Positions 17,576-26,114 of a stretch of DNA of 64,000 bases are shown here, piece by piece. This stretch comes from Pontitalea aquivivens (GTDB lineage: Bacteria > Pseudomonadota > Alphaproteobacteria > Rhodobacterales > Rhodobacteraceae). The first letter of the stretch is position 1, and the number at the start of each line of letters is the position of its first letter. The translations under genes were made by a program, and so were the position numbers. The notes under the pieces were generated by a model, which was given only the letters and a program-made list of their open reading frames with translations, made no database searches and was not told the origin of the DNA. The stretch is taken from positions 62,001-126,000 of the forward strand of contig NZ_JBKFEY010000007.1 in the NCBI RefSeq assembly GCF_046507575.1. Direction: 5' to 3'.

Positions 17576-18345
17576 GGCCCTTGCCCCGGATCATGGTGGC
17601 GCCCAATGGCGCGCGGCTGACGCGCGCCGACCACCCCGCGCTGCCCGTCACCATCCCCCAGATCATCGCCTGCGCGCGCGACTGTCAGGCCGCGGGCGCC
17701 GACGGGCTGCATGCCCATGTCCGCGATGATGCGGGCCGGCATGTGCTGGATGCCGGTCTTTACCGCGAATTGCTGGGCGAACTGGCGCTGCAGGCGCCGG
17801 GCCTTTACGCGCAGGTCACGACCGAGGCCGTGGGCCGCTATTCCCCCGCCGAGCAGCGCGCGCTGGTGCGCGATCTGCGCCCGCGCGCCGTGTCGATCGC
17901 GCTGCGCGAAATCCTGGCCGAACCGGATCATGCCGAAACCGCGCGCTTCTTTGCCTTTTGCCGCGAGGCGGGGGTTGAGGTGCAGCACATCCTGTATGAT
18001 GCCGATGATGTGGCCCGTCTGGGCCGGATGCTGGCCGCGGGCGTGATCGCCCCCGAAGGGCTGGCGGTGCTTCTGGTGCTGGGCCGTTATGCGACGGGGC
18101 AATTGGCCGCCCCGGGGGAACTGGATGCCCCGCTGGCGGCCTTGCGCGCGCTGGGGGGGGCACCGGACTGGGCCGTCTGCGCCTTTGGCCCGCCCGAAAC
18201 CGCCTGCCTTTTGCGCGCGGTGGCCGAAGGCGGCAAGGTGCGGATCGGGTTTGAAAACAACCGGATCCAGGCCGATGGCACGATTGCGCGGTCCAATGCC
18301 GATCGGGTGCGCGATTTTCGCGCGCAGCTGGACGCGGCGGGCTGA
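17572..18345 (+). CDS. BKACE-family beta-keto acid cleavage enzyme (Kce-like, DUF849)
   Basis: A 257-residue member of the BKACE (3-keto-5-aminohexanoate cleavage) family. The TIM-barrel N-terminus is clear (MVAPNGARLTRADHPALPVT) with the zinc motif GLHAHVRD (His47 and His49) and a later GFENN that supplies the third ligand. These enzymes condense a beta-keto acid with acetyl-CoA and split it to acetoacetate and a new CoA ester. The protein is shorter than most family members (about 270-310). It overlaps the aminotransferase gene by 4 bp and is the last gene of the operon. Which beta-keto acid is cut is not known; the family has many uncharacterised specificities. Confidence 0.88.
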   Translation: MRPLPRIMVAPNGARLTRADHPALPVTIPQIIACARDCQAAGADGLHAHVRDDAGRHVLDAGLYRELLGELALQAPGLYAQVTTEAVGRYSPAEQRALVRDLRPRAVSIALREILAEPDHAETARFFAFCREAGVEVQHILYDADDVARLGRMLAAGVIAPEGLAVLLVLGRYATGQLAAPGELDAPLAALRALGGAPDWAVCAFGPPETACLLRAVAEGGKVRIGFENNRIQADGTIARSNADRVRDFRAQLDAAG

Positions 18346-18420
18346 GACGGCCGCGGTTTACCGAATATACATCTTGCGGCCCTATGCCTGCGGGCAGGGC
18401 CTTTGGCGGAAGGATCGGGG

Positions 18421-20031
18421 ATGGCAATCTCGACGTTGCGATATGTGCCGCTGGCGCTGGTGCTGGTTCTGGCGCTGGCCTGCGTGGCGGGGCTTGCGCA
18501 ATCGGGCTGGTTCGCGCTGCCGCTGGCGATCTTCGGCGCGCTGTTTCTGCTGGGCCTGCATGACATGATCCAGCCGCGCCACGCGATCTTGCGCAATTAC
18601 CCGCTGCTGGGCCATTTTCGCTTTCTGTTCGAGGGGATCCGCCCGGAAATCCGGCAGTATCTGATCGAAAGCGACCAGGATGAGGAACCCTTTTCCCGTG
18701 ACGCCCGGTCCATCGTCTATCAGCGCGCCAAAAATGTCGAGGACAAGCGCCCCTTCGGCACGCGCATGCGCGTCTATGACGGCGGCTATCAATGGCTGAC
18801 CCATTCGATCCGCCCAAAGCATATCGAAAACACCGATTTCCGCGTTCGCATCGGCGGGCCAGATTGTCGCCAGCCCTATGACGCCTCGATCTACAACATC
18901 TCGGCCATGAGCTTCGGGGCCCTGTCGGCCAATGCGATCATGGCGCTGAACCGCGGCGCGAAGATGGGCGGGTTTGCCCATGACACGGGTGAGGGCGGGA
19001 TCAGCCGCCATCACCGCGAAGGCGGTGATCTGATCTTTGAACTGGGTTCGGGCTATTTTGGCTGCCGCACCGCCGAGGGGCGCTTTGATCCGGCGAAATT
19101 CGCCGATCTGGCCGCCGATCCGCAGGTCAGGATGATTGAGGTGAAACTGTCCCAGGGGGCCAAGCCGGGCCATGGCGGGATGCTGCCCGCCTCCAAGATA
19201 TCACCCGAGATCGCCGAGGCGCGGGGCGTGCCGATGGGGGTGGATTGCATTTCGCCGCCCGCCCACAGCGCCTTTGAAACGCCGGTCGGGATGATGCGCT
19301 TCATCGGCCAGCTGCGCGATCTGTCCCGGGGCAAGCCCGTGGGGTTCAAGCTGTGCATCGGACACCGGCGCGAATTCATGTGCATTGTACGCGCGATGCT
19401 GGAAACCGGCATCACGCCCGATTTCATCGTGGTCGATGGCAAAGAGGGCGGCACCGGTGCCGCGCCGCTGGAATTTGCCAACCACATGGGCATGCCGCTG
19501 GTCGAGGGGCTGACCTTCGCGCACAACACCCTGCGCGGCGTGGGCCTGCGCGACCGGGTGAAAATCGGCGCTTCGGGCAAGCTGATCCACGCTTTCGACA
19601 TCGCCCGCGCGCTGGCGCTTGGCGCGGACTGGGCGAATTCCGCGCGGGGCTTCATGTTCGCGATCGGCTGCATTCAGGCGCAGTCCTGCCACACCAACCG
19701 CTGCCCGACGGGCGTGGCGACACAGGACCGGCTGCGCCAGCGCGCGCTGGTCGTGCCCGACAAGGCCGAACGGGTGGTGAATTTCCACCGCAACACGCTC
19801 AAGGCGCTGGCAGAAATGACGGCCGCCGCGGGCCTGACCCATCCGGGTGGCTTTCTGCCACATCATCTGCTGATGCGCGAGAACGACCGCGACATGGTAA
19901 CCGGCGAAGAGGTCTATCCCTACATGCCCGAGGGATTTCTGCTGCGTGAGGATGACACGCGCTTTGGCTATCTGATGCGCTGGCGCCGGTCGCGGGCCGA
20001 AAGTTTCGAGCCCTTCGACGATGGCGTCTGA
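18421..20031 (+). CDS. FMN-binding glutamate synthase-family protein (GltB central/FMN domain)
   Basis: A 536-residue protein with one or two N-terminal membrane helices (residues about 5-45) followed by the FMN-binding glutamate synthase domain. Marks are NISAMSFGALSANAIMALNRG, GEGGISRHHREGGDLIFE, AKPGHGGMLPASKI, and the 3Fe-4S cysteine cluster CIQAQSCHTNRCPTG. It lacks the amidotransferase and GXGXG domains of true GltB, so it is not a complete glutamate synthase; similar stand-alone proteins are widespread and of unclear function. The ATG 18421 is preceded by GGAAGG; a TTG 18 bp upstream is less likely. The gene lies 75 bp after the BKACE gene and could belong to a separate unit. Confidence 0.9.
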   Translation: MAISTLRYVPLALVLVLALACVAGLAQSGWFALPLAIFGALFLLGLHDMIQPRHAILRNYPLLGHFRFLFEGIRPEIRQYLIESDQDEEPFSRDARSIVYQRAKNVEDKRPFGTRMRVYDGGYQWLTHSIRPKHIENTDFRVRIGGPDCRQPYDASIYNISAMSFGALSANAIMALNRGAKMGGFAHDTGEGGISRHHREGGDLIFELGSGYFGCRTAEGRFDPAKFADLAADPQVRMIEVKLSQGAKPGHGGMLPASKISPEIAEARGVPMGVDCISPPAHSAFETPVGMMRFIGQLRDLSRGKPVGFKLCIGHRREFMCIVRAMLETGITPDFIVVDGKEGGTGAAPLEFANHMGMPLVEGLTFAHNTLRGVGLRDRVKIGASGKLIHAFDIARALALGADWANSARGFMFAIGCIQAQSCHTNRCPTGVATQDRLRQRALVVPDKAERVVNFHRNTLKALAEMTAAAGLTHPGGFLPHHLLMRENDRDMVTGEEVYPYMPEGFLLREDDTRFGYLMRWRRSRAESFEPFDDGV

Positions 20032-20055
20032 CCGGACGCGCCACCCCGGCCCCGA

Positions 20056-20673
20056 TCAGGCGGTTTTTTCCAGGACCAGGAAGGTCATCATCCCCAGCGG
20101 CGGCAGGGCGGCGCTTTCGCACAGCCGCAGGCCCGGCGTGCCCAGCACCCGGTCGCGCTTGAAATCCGAATGCCACCCCAGCAGGTTGGCCAGCGGCGCA
20201 AAGGCGCGCGCGATCACGCCCCAAAGACCGCTGTCCTGGGCGAAGTGATTTGTGATCACGATCTTGCCCCCCGGCTTGCAGACCCGCGCCATTTCGGCCA
20301 GCACACGTTCGGGTTCCGGGACGACGGACAGCACATGCATGGCCGCGACGCTGTCAAAGCTGTCATCGGGAAATTCAAGCGCGCGGGCGTCCATCCGGTG
20401 CAGCGCGACAACCTGCGACAGGCCCTGATCGGCCACCTTGGCGCGCGCCTTGTCCAGCATGTCCGTGCTGTAATCGACCCCGGTCACCCGCATCTGCGGC
20501 CCATATAGTGGCAAGGCAAGCCCGGTGCCGACGCCCACCTCCAGCACGGTGCCGCCGCGGGCGTTCAGATAGGCCACCGCCCTTCTGCGCCCCGGGTTGG
20601 TCAACGGGCCGAAGGTCCCGTCATAGACTGGCGCCCAGCGGGCATAGCTTTTCTGAATGGCGGCCAGATCCAT
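20056..20673 (-). CDS. pmtA: Phosphatidylethanolamine N-methyltransferase, Rhodobacter type
   Basis: A 205-residue class I SAM-dependent methyltransferase of the Rhodobacter PmtA type, which methylates phosphatidylethanolamine stepwise to phosphatidylcholine at the membrane. Motif I is VLEVGVGTGLALPLY, followed by VTGVDYSTDMLDKA, and the C-terminal part has LCESAALPPLGMMTFLVLEK. The start ATG 20673 has AAGG 7 bp before and gives the family length; a 29-codon upstream extension is not family-like. It is convergent with the glutamate-synthase-like gene, with 24 bp between the stops. Confidence 0.9.
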   Translation of the reverse strand: MDLAAIQKSYARWAPVYDGTFGPLTNPGRRRAVAYLNARGGTVLEVGVGTGLALPLYGPQMRVTGVDYSTDMLDKARAKVADQGLSQVVALHRMDARALEFPDDSFDSVAAMHVLSVVPEPERVLAEMARVCKPGGKIVITNHFAQDSGLWGVIARAFAPLANLLGWHSDFKRDRVLGTPGLRLCESAALPPLGMMTFLVLEKTA

Positions 20674-20875
20674 ATACTTACCTTGCGTCACTTCTGCCCA
20701 AAGGTGGTAGCGAGCGTTGCTGCATGGCGCAAGGCGTTTGTGTCGCACCTGCCAGGGCAAGGCGCGCCACCGGCAAGGTTTCGCACGTCAGACCCGCCCG
20801 CGCCGCCAGAGCACCCTGCGGCCCCGGGTCACGATGGCCTGGCCGTCCTGCCGGGGGCCCGTGGACGTAACAGGA

Positions 20876-21262
20876 TCAGAGCCATTCCACCGTGCCATCG
20901 TTGTCCGCGACGTCAGGGTGGATCGGTTTGGCAGGGTCGAGCGCAAGCCCCAGTTCATGCAGTCGCAGCGTTGAAAACAAAGGGGCGGCACAGAGTTCGG
21001 ACTGCGCGGGAATGCCGTCGGACATGCCGCCCAGAAGGCGGCTCAGGTCCTCAAGCTCTTGCGTGACCCGATCGATGCGCTGCAATCCGCGGATGACCTC
21101 GGGGCCCAGCGGACCGGCCAGCTCCAGGTGGCACATCGACAGCGCCACCTGAACATCGGCCGTGATCCGCGCCAGCCGCTCAAGTTCGGCCGCGATGCGC
21201 GCGGTCAGCTGCGACAGGCCGACCCTGCGTGCGTCGGGCGCGGTCTGGGCCAGGTCCGTCAT
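20876..21262 (-). CDS. Uncharacterised protein at the end of the chemotaxis operon
   Basis: A 128-residue protein not recognised as a named family. It is mainly helical, with a heptad-like stretch (residues about 20-85: LTARIAAELERLARITADV and following), no membrane segment and no signal peptide, and a short acidic C-terminus. Its ATG overlaps the cheY stop (ATGA, 21259-21262), so it is translated with the che genes and is probably part of the pathway. Its position as last gene resembles cheT of Sinorhizobium, but homology is not claimed. A four-helix bundle that binds a response regulator or kinase domain would fit the composition; this is inference. Confidence 0.8.
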   Translation of the reverse strand: MTDLAQTAPDARRVGLSQLTARIAAELERLARITADVQVALSMCHLELAGPLGPEVIRGLQRIDRVTQELEDLSRLLGGMSDGIPAQSELCAAPLFSTLRLHELGLALDPAKPIHPDVADNDGTVEWL

Positions 21263-21645
21263 AGCCGGCCCACGACAGCTTCGATGCAACTGCGCAGATC
21301 CTGGGGCGTGAATGGTTTTTTCAGAAAGTTGTTCATGCCGAGGCGGCGGCCGGTATCGATGATTTCCTTGTCCGCCCGCCCGGTGACCAGGATGAAACCA
21401 AGCCCCTTCGTCCGCGCATCCGTTCGCAGCGCGTGCAGCAATTGCAGCCCATCCATGCCGGGCATGTTATAATCCGAAATCACAAGATGCACGGGCGTCT
21501 TGCGCAGCATTTCAAGGGCGCCTGGACCGTCAGTCGCATATCCGACCTGCCGGATGCCCATGGCATCCAAAGCCTGCGTTATCAGCCCCCGGCTGGTGGA
21601 CATGTCATCCACCACCATGATGCGAATCTGGTCTCTCAATGCCAT
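21259..21645 (-). CDS. cheY: CheY response regulator (second in operon)
   Basis: A 128-residue single-domain receiver. The acidic pocket is Asp13/Asp14 (MVVDDMSTSR), the phospho-acceptor is Asp58 (VISDYNMPGMDG), Thr/Ser at VTGR and Lys110 (FLKKPFTPQDL). This matches CheY proteins that bind the flagellar motor or act as phosphate sinks. The start ATG 21645 overlaps the end of cheR by 10 bp and the stop overlaps the next gene by 4 bp. The position corresponds to cheY2 in Rhodobacter cheOp1. Confidence 0.93.
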   Translation of the reverse strand: MALRDQIRIMVVDDMSTSRGLITQALDAMGIRQVGYATDGPGALEMLRKTPVHLVISDYNMPGMDGLQLLHALRTDARTKGLGFILVTGRADKEIIDTGRRLGMNNFLKKPFTPQDLRSCIEAVVGRL

Positions 21646-22511
21646 GTCGGATCTCCGTTCTGCGGGATTTCGTCCCGTCTGTAAGTCGTGATTCCGGCGG
21701 TGCGCAGTGCGCCGTTCGCGCGCAGCGGCACTCGTTCCGAATGGCCCACGAAAAGCCATCCACCTGGGGTGAGCGCCGTTTCGAAGCGTGCCCACAGCTT
21801 TTCCTGCGTCGGCGCGTCGAAATAGATCACGACGTTGCGGCAGAAGATGACATCGAAGCATCCCTTCATCGGCCATCGGTCGTGCAGATTGAGTTCGCGG
21901 AAACTGACCATTGCCCTGAGGGCCGGAACGACCCGGAAACCGCCCGCTTCGGGTGTCAGAAAACGTTGGCGCATTGCGTCGGGAACGCCTTCGATGGATG
22001 CGGCGTCATAGAGCGCGGCGGTTCCGCGTGCGACCATATCGCCATCAATATCGGTGGCAAGGATCTTCAGATCGAGCCGGTCCAGATCCGGCCCGGCCAG
22101 ATCGGCGATGGTCATCGCGATGGAATAGGCTTCTTGCCCGCTGGAACAGCCCGCCGACCACAGCCGCACCCGTTGGCGCGCGCGGGCGTGTTGCAAAAGG
22201 GGGGGCAGCACCTTCGTGCGGAGGGTTTCGAAATGATGTGCCTCGCGGAAAAAATGCGTGACGTTTGTGGTCAGGGCCGACACCATCCTGCGCCGTTCCT
22301 CGGCGCCCCGGTCCGAGGTGACCAGCGCCAGATAGCTTGCGAAATCCGTCAGACCCAGCGCGCGAAGGCGCTTGGCCAGGCGCGACTGCACCATTGACTG
22401 CTTGCCGGGCGCGATGACAATTCCGGCGGCTTCATGCAGGATCGCCGCGATCCGGGCAACATCGGCTTTGGACGGGGTTGGCGTATTGAGAAAGGGGGCG
22501 GACTGTGTCAT
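21636..22511 (-). CDS. cheR: CheR chemoreceptor glutamate methyltransferase
   Basis: A 291-residue SAM-dependent methyltransferase that methylates glutamates of chemoreceptors in adaptation. It shows the CheR_N helical domain, then LTTNVTHFFREAHHF, the SAM motif LWSAGCSSGQEAYSIAM, ILATDIDGDMV, FDVIFCRNVVIYFD and WLFVGHSERV. ATG 22511 overlaps the cheW stop by 4 bp (ATGA), fixing the start against a longer open frame. There is no cheB methylesterase in this operon, so the demethylating partner must be elsewhere. Confidence 0.95.
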   Translation of the reverse strand: MTQSAPFLNTPTPSKADVARIAAILHEAAGIVIAPGKQSMVQSRLAKRLRALGLTDFASYLALVTSDRGAEERRRMVSALTTNVTHFFREAHHFETLRTKVLPPLLQHARARQRVRLWSAGCSSGQEAYSIAMTIADLAGPDLDRLDLKILATDIDGDMVARGTAALYDAASIEGVPDAMRQRFLTPEAGGFRVVPALRAMVSFRELNLHDRWPMKGCFDVIFCRNVVIYFDAPTQEKLWARFETALTPGGWLFVGHSERVPLRANGALRTAGITTYRRDEIPQNGDPTWH

Positions 22512-22984
22512 GCGGCCTCTGATGCGTGGTCGGGAAGCACGGAGCCAAGGTCGAGCACCCGGATCATCCGCCCGTCGATGATGGTCAGCGCCTCGATGAA
22601 ACTTGCGCCGGCGTCGGCGGAAAAATCCGGCGGGGGCTGCAGGTCGCTGCGCGGCAGCGCGAGAATGTCGGAAACGGCGTCCACCAGAAGCCCCACGCAT
22701 TGGGCGCCCACCTGAACCACGATGATGACATTGCGCGCGGCGCCTTCGACCGGCGGCATGCCGAGGCGTACGGAAAGATCCACCACCGGCAGAACGGTGC
22801 CGCGCAGGTTGATCACACCGCGCACATGGGGCGGGGTGTGGGGCAGGGGCGTGGCGCGGGTCCAGCCGCGGATTTCGCGCACCGACATGATGTCGACGCT
22901 GTATTCCTGCTCACCCAGCCGGAACGAGAGCAGTTCAAGCTCTCCGGAGGATTTCGTGCTGTTTTCCGTGCTCATCTTGATCAT
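22508..22984 (-). CDS. cheW: CheW chemotaxis coupling protein
   Basis: A 158-residue CheW that links chemoreceptors to CheA. Typical are LLSFRLGEQEYSVDIMSVREI, VRGVINLRGTVLPVVDLS and VGLLVDAVSDIL. The start ATG 22984 overlaps the cheA stop by 4 bp, and a second ATG three codons later is possible. All che genes from the STAS gene to the last unknown are overlapping or within 11 bp, so this is a single transcript. Confidence 0.95.
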   Translation of the reverse strand: MIKMSTENSTKSSGELELLSFRLGEQEYSVDIMSVREIRGWTRATPLPHTPPHVRGVINLRGTVLPVVDLSVRLGMPPVEGAARNVIIVVQVGAQCVGLLVDAVSDILALPRSDLQPPPDFSADAGASFIEALTIIDGRMIRVLDLGSVLPDHASEAA

Positions 22985-25191
22985 CCTGCGAGTGCGGTGT
23001 CGGGAATGCGGGTGCGGCCGCTGGCGTTGCTGACCAGATCGGCCGGGTCGAGGATCAGGGCGATCTGGCCATCGCCGAGGATCGTGGCCGCGGCGACGCC
23101 ATGAATATGCCCGAAGCTCTGTTGCAGGCCCTTGATGACGACCTGGCGCTGTTCCATGATCGAATCGACCACCAGAGCGGCGCGCGAGCCGTCTTCCAGC
23201 GCGGTCAGCAGCACGATACCGCCTTCATAACTGGCTTGCGGCTTTCTGTAGCCCAGTTCGGCGCCGATGTCGTAAAGTGGCATGAAGGCATTACGCAGGT
23301 GGATGACGTTCGTCTCTGGACCAAGCACGCGGATGTCGCCGCTTGCCAGAGAGGCAGTTTCCAGGATCGCGGACAGTGGAACCACCAGCGTTTCGCCCGC
23401 GACCGAGACGACCATGCCATCCAGCACCGCAAGCGTCAGTGGCAACGAGATCGAGAAGCGGGTGCCCTTGCCCGGTTCGGAATGGATCGAGACCCGCCCG
23501 CCCAAAGCCTGGATCGCCGATCGCACCACATCCATGCCAACCCCGCGGCCTGACAGTGCAGAGACCTGCCTGGCGGTGGAAAACCCGGGCAGGAACAGAA
23601 GGTTGTCGATATCCGAATCGCTCAGCACGGCATCGGCGGGGATCATGCCGCGTTCGATGGCGATTTCGCGCACCTTCGGGCGGTTGATCCCGGCGCCATC
23701 ATCGGAAAGTTCGATCAGAACCCGGCCGGACCTGTGCTGCGCGCTCAGCGTGACAAGCCCCTCGGCGGGTTTGCCGGTGGTGGCGCGGACCTCGGGGGGT
23801 TCGAGGCCGTGATCGACGGCATTGCGGATCATGTGCGTCAGCGGGTCGGCAAGCCGTTCGATGACGGTCTTGTCGACCTCGGTATTCTCACCCTCGGTCT
23901 TCAGGCGCACCTCCTTGCCGATTGCCGAGGAGGCCTCGCGCACGATCCGGGCCATGCGCTGAAACAGCGGTTTCACCGGCTGGGCGCGGATCATCATCAC
24001 GCTGTCCTGGATGTCGCGCGTCAGCATCATGAAGGCTTCAAGCCCCGTCATCACCGGGGAATTCGGCGGCAGGCCGGCCTCGGCGACGGTCTGGGCCAGC
24101 ATGGCTTGGTTGATGACCAGTTCGCCCACAAGATTGCCCAGCCGGTCGATCCGGTCCAGATCGACCCGGACTGTGGCAGAGGGGGGCTCTGCCGCTGCGG
24201 TGCCCTGCGCGCCGCCTGGTCCGCGGCCTGGCGCGGCATCAACGGTGGGCGGGGCCGCGCCAGCTGCCGCGGCCGTCCCATCCGGCAGGGGCGCGCTGGC
24301 GGGCCGGGGGCCGGGGGCGGACAGGGCAGATCCGATCCCCGCAGCCGGGCCGGGCGTGACCGGTAGCACCGTGTCCGGCGCGGCGGGGGGCAGGTCCTGG
24401 TCCAAAGGGGCAGGCAGCCGGGCATCCGGGTCGGCTTGCGCGATCGGCGTGATCTCGATTTCGGCCAGATCCTCGACGAAATCGAACACCTCGCGGATGT
24501 CGGCTTCGGAAATGTCGCCAGCCAGCGTGACGACCCAGGCCAGATACGCGGCCTCGGGCGTCAGATCCTCAAGCGCGGGAAGCGCGTCCAGCGCACAGTC
24601 GACCGCCGCCTCACCCAGCGCGCAGAGCGTGCGCAGCAGGTGCAGCGGCTCATTGCCCGAGGCGTAAAGTTCCGCGCGCGGGCGAAAGGCAATGCGCCAG
24701 CCCTGTGGCCCGGGGGGATCGCCGCCCAGATCGAAATCAAGATCGAGCGACAGCGTCATCGGCTGGAAATCGGATATCTCTTCAACCGTCTCGGCCGCGG
24801 GGAAACCACCGATCAGGGATTCCAGCGCAAGCAGGCAGGCTTCGGCGCCCGCGGGCGGGGGCGCACCGTCGCGGGCGGCGCGCACCTCATCATGCAGCAG
24901 GTCGGCGGCCTGGAAGAACAGCTTCACCGCCTCGGGCGTCACCGCAAGCCGGCCCGCGCGCAATTCATCCAGAACCGTTTCATAGCGGTGGGCAAATGCG
25001 ACCAGCGCATCCAGGCCGAAGGCGCCCGCGCCGCCCTTGATCGAATGCACGGCACGGAAGACGACGTTGATCGTTTCGCCATCGTGCTGGCCATCGTCGA
25101 TCACCGACAGCGCGTCTTGCAGGCTTTCCAGCAACTCTTCGGATTCGACGAAGAACGAGGCGCGGATTTCCGCCATCGGGTCCAGTGCCAT
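22981..25191 (-). CDS. cheA: CheA chemotaxis histidine kinase
   Basis: A 736-residue CheA. P1 at the N-terminus carries the phosphorylated His49 in FRAVHSIKGGAGAFG. A long Pro/Ala-rich stretch with the P2 region covers about residues 150-330. The dimerisation domain follows (VRVDLDRIDRLGNLVGELV), then the kinase with HMIRNAVDHGLEPPEVR (N box near 455), GRGVGMDVVRSAIQALGG and GKGTRFSISLPLTLAV, and the CheW-like P5 at the end. It autophosphorylates and passes phosphate to the two CheY proteins of the operon. The start ATG 25191 is 10 bp after the cheY stop. Confidence 0.95.
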   Translation of the reverse strand: MALDPMAEIRASFFVESEELLESLQDALSVIDDGQHDGETINVVFRAVHSIKGGAGAFGLDALVAFAHRYETVLDELRAGRLAVTPEAVKLFFQAADLLHDEVRAARDGAPPPAGAEACLLALESLIGGFPAAETVEEISDFQPMTLSLDLDFDLGGDPPGPQGWRIAFRPRAELYASGNEPLHLLRTLCALGEAAVDCALDALPALEDLTPEAAYLAWVVTLAGDISEADIREVFDFVEDLAEIEITPIAQADPDARLPAPLDQDLPPAAPDTVLPVTPGPAAGIGSALSAPGPRPASAPLPDGTAAAAGAAPPTVDAAPGRGPGGAQGTAAAEPPSATVRVDLDRIDRLGNLVGELVINQAMLAQTVAEAGLPPNSPVMTGLEAFMMLTRDIQDSVMMIRAQPVKPLFQRMARIVREASSAIGKEVRLKTEGENTEVDKTVIERLADPLTHMIRNAVDHGLEPPEVRATTGKPAEGLVTLSAQHRSGRVLIELSDDGAGINRPKVREIAIERGMIPADAVLSDSDIDNLLFLPGFSTARQVSALSGRGVGMDVVRSAIQALGGRVSIHSEPGKGTRFSISLPLTLAVLDGMVVSVAGETLVVPLSAILETASLASGDIRVLGPETNVIHLRNAFMPLYDIGAELGYRKPQASYEGGIVLLTALEDGSRAALVVDSIMEQRQVVIKGLQQSFGHIHGVAAATILGDGQIALILDPADLVSNASGRTRIPDTALAG

Positions 25192-25201
25192 CGCCGCCCC
25201 C

Positions 25202-25567
25202 TCAGCCCGCGACCATCTGCAGCGCCTTGATCAGTTTCGGCGGATCAAAGGGTTTTACGATCCAGCCGGTCGCGCCCGCCGCGCGCGCGCGCGCCTTCAG
25301 TTCGGGGGCGGATTCGGTGGTCAGCACCAGAATCGGCGTCGCGCGGTGGCGGTCCTGGCTGCGCACCGCCTCGATAAAACCGAACCCGTCCAGGCGCGGC
25401 ATGTTGATATCCGATATGATGACATCCGGCGCGATGCCCCCAAGCACCTCCAGCCCGTGGATGCCGTCTTCGGCCAGATGCAGGGAAAACCCGGCCCCGG
25501 TCAGGGTCAGGCGCAGCATGTCGCGGATGGTGCGGCTGTCATCGACGGCCAGGACGGTCAGGGTCAT
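25202..25567 (-). CDS. cheY: CheY response regulator (first in operon)
   Basis: A 121-residue receiver domain with LAVDDSRTIRDMLRL (acidic pair at 9-10), phospho-acceptor Asp53 (VIISDINMPRLDGFG), Thr in LTTES and Lys in WIVKPFDPPKL. It is closest to CheY proteins that follow STAS genes and precede cheA in alphaproteobacteria, the cheY1 position. It overlaps the STAS gene by 4 bp (ATGA). Two CheY proteins in one operon imply that one acts on the motor and one as phosphate sink or on another target. Confidence 0.95.
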   Translation of the reverse strand: MTLTVLAVDDSRTIRDMLRLTLTGAGFSLHLAEDGIHGLEVLGGIAPDVIISDINMPRLDGFGFIEAVRSQDRHRATPILVLTTESAPELKARARAAGATGWIVKPFDPPKLIKALQMVAG

Positions 25568-25839
25568 GGAACGGGCTCCGATTCGAGGGCGGACAGGGGG
25601 ATGCCAAAGGTCTGCAGCGCGGTATCGAAGGCGTCAGATCGCGGCGCGATCCGCAGGCGGTGGCCGGCGGCGCGCCAGCTGAGGGCGGCCGCGCCCAACA
25701 GCTGCAGGCCCAGTGCGCCCAGGTGGCTGACGCCGCTGGCGTCGATCACCAGATCCGCGCCGCCGTGGGCGCGCAGCGCCGCCGCCAGCGGTTCCGCAGC
25801 CGAAAGGTCAAGCCGCGCGGCAAGGGCCAGCCGGGTCAT
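25564..25839 (-). CDS. STAS-domain protein, first gene of the chemotaxis operon
   Basis: A 91-residue single STAS domain, similar in size and position to the STAS proteins (CheX or CheS in some papers) that begin alphaproteobacterial che operons. The core motif is LVIDASGVSHLGALGLQLL; the serine that is phosphorylated in anti-sigma antagonists is here at or near Ala/Gly, so classical phosphoregulation is doubtful. In Sinorhizobium the related CheS helps CheA bind the phosphate-sink CheY. A similar role is plausible. The gene begins the operon; the 275 bp upstream separates it from the divergent agl genes and must hold the promoters of both. Confidence 0.85.
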   Translation of the reverse strand: MTRLALAARLDLSAAEPLAAALRAHGGADLVIDASGVSHLGALGLQLLGAAALSWRAAGHRLRIAPRSDAFDTALQTFGIPLSALESEPVP

Positions 25840-26114
25840 CGGGCCCCCGTCAACGTCATCATCCGGTCATCGCGCACCTTGTGCCCCTTTCCTGCAAGGA
25901 TGCATGACCCTTACGACCCCAGCGGTTAAGATAGGTTTGACAGCGCCGGATTTTTCGCAGCGCCGCAGCGCCGCAGCGCCCGGGCAAGGATATGGGGGCC
26001 TGATTGACAGCCTGCGCATTTTGGTAAACCCTTTCGACGCGGCTGCGCGATGTGCGCTTGCCGGCGGGGCTTTGGCCGGGGCAAGGTTTCGGGGCAGGAT
26101 TTCAAGGGGTTCTG

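Noticed and set aside
25924..25929. Half of a CtrA box (TTAACC on the minus strand) upstream of the che operon
   Set aside because: Only one six-base half-site with no second TTAA at the right spacing, so not distinguishable from chance.
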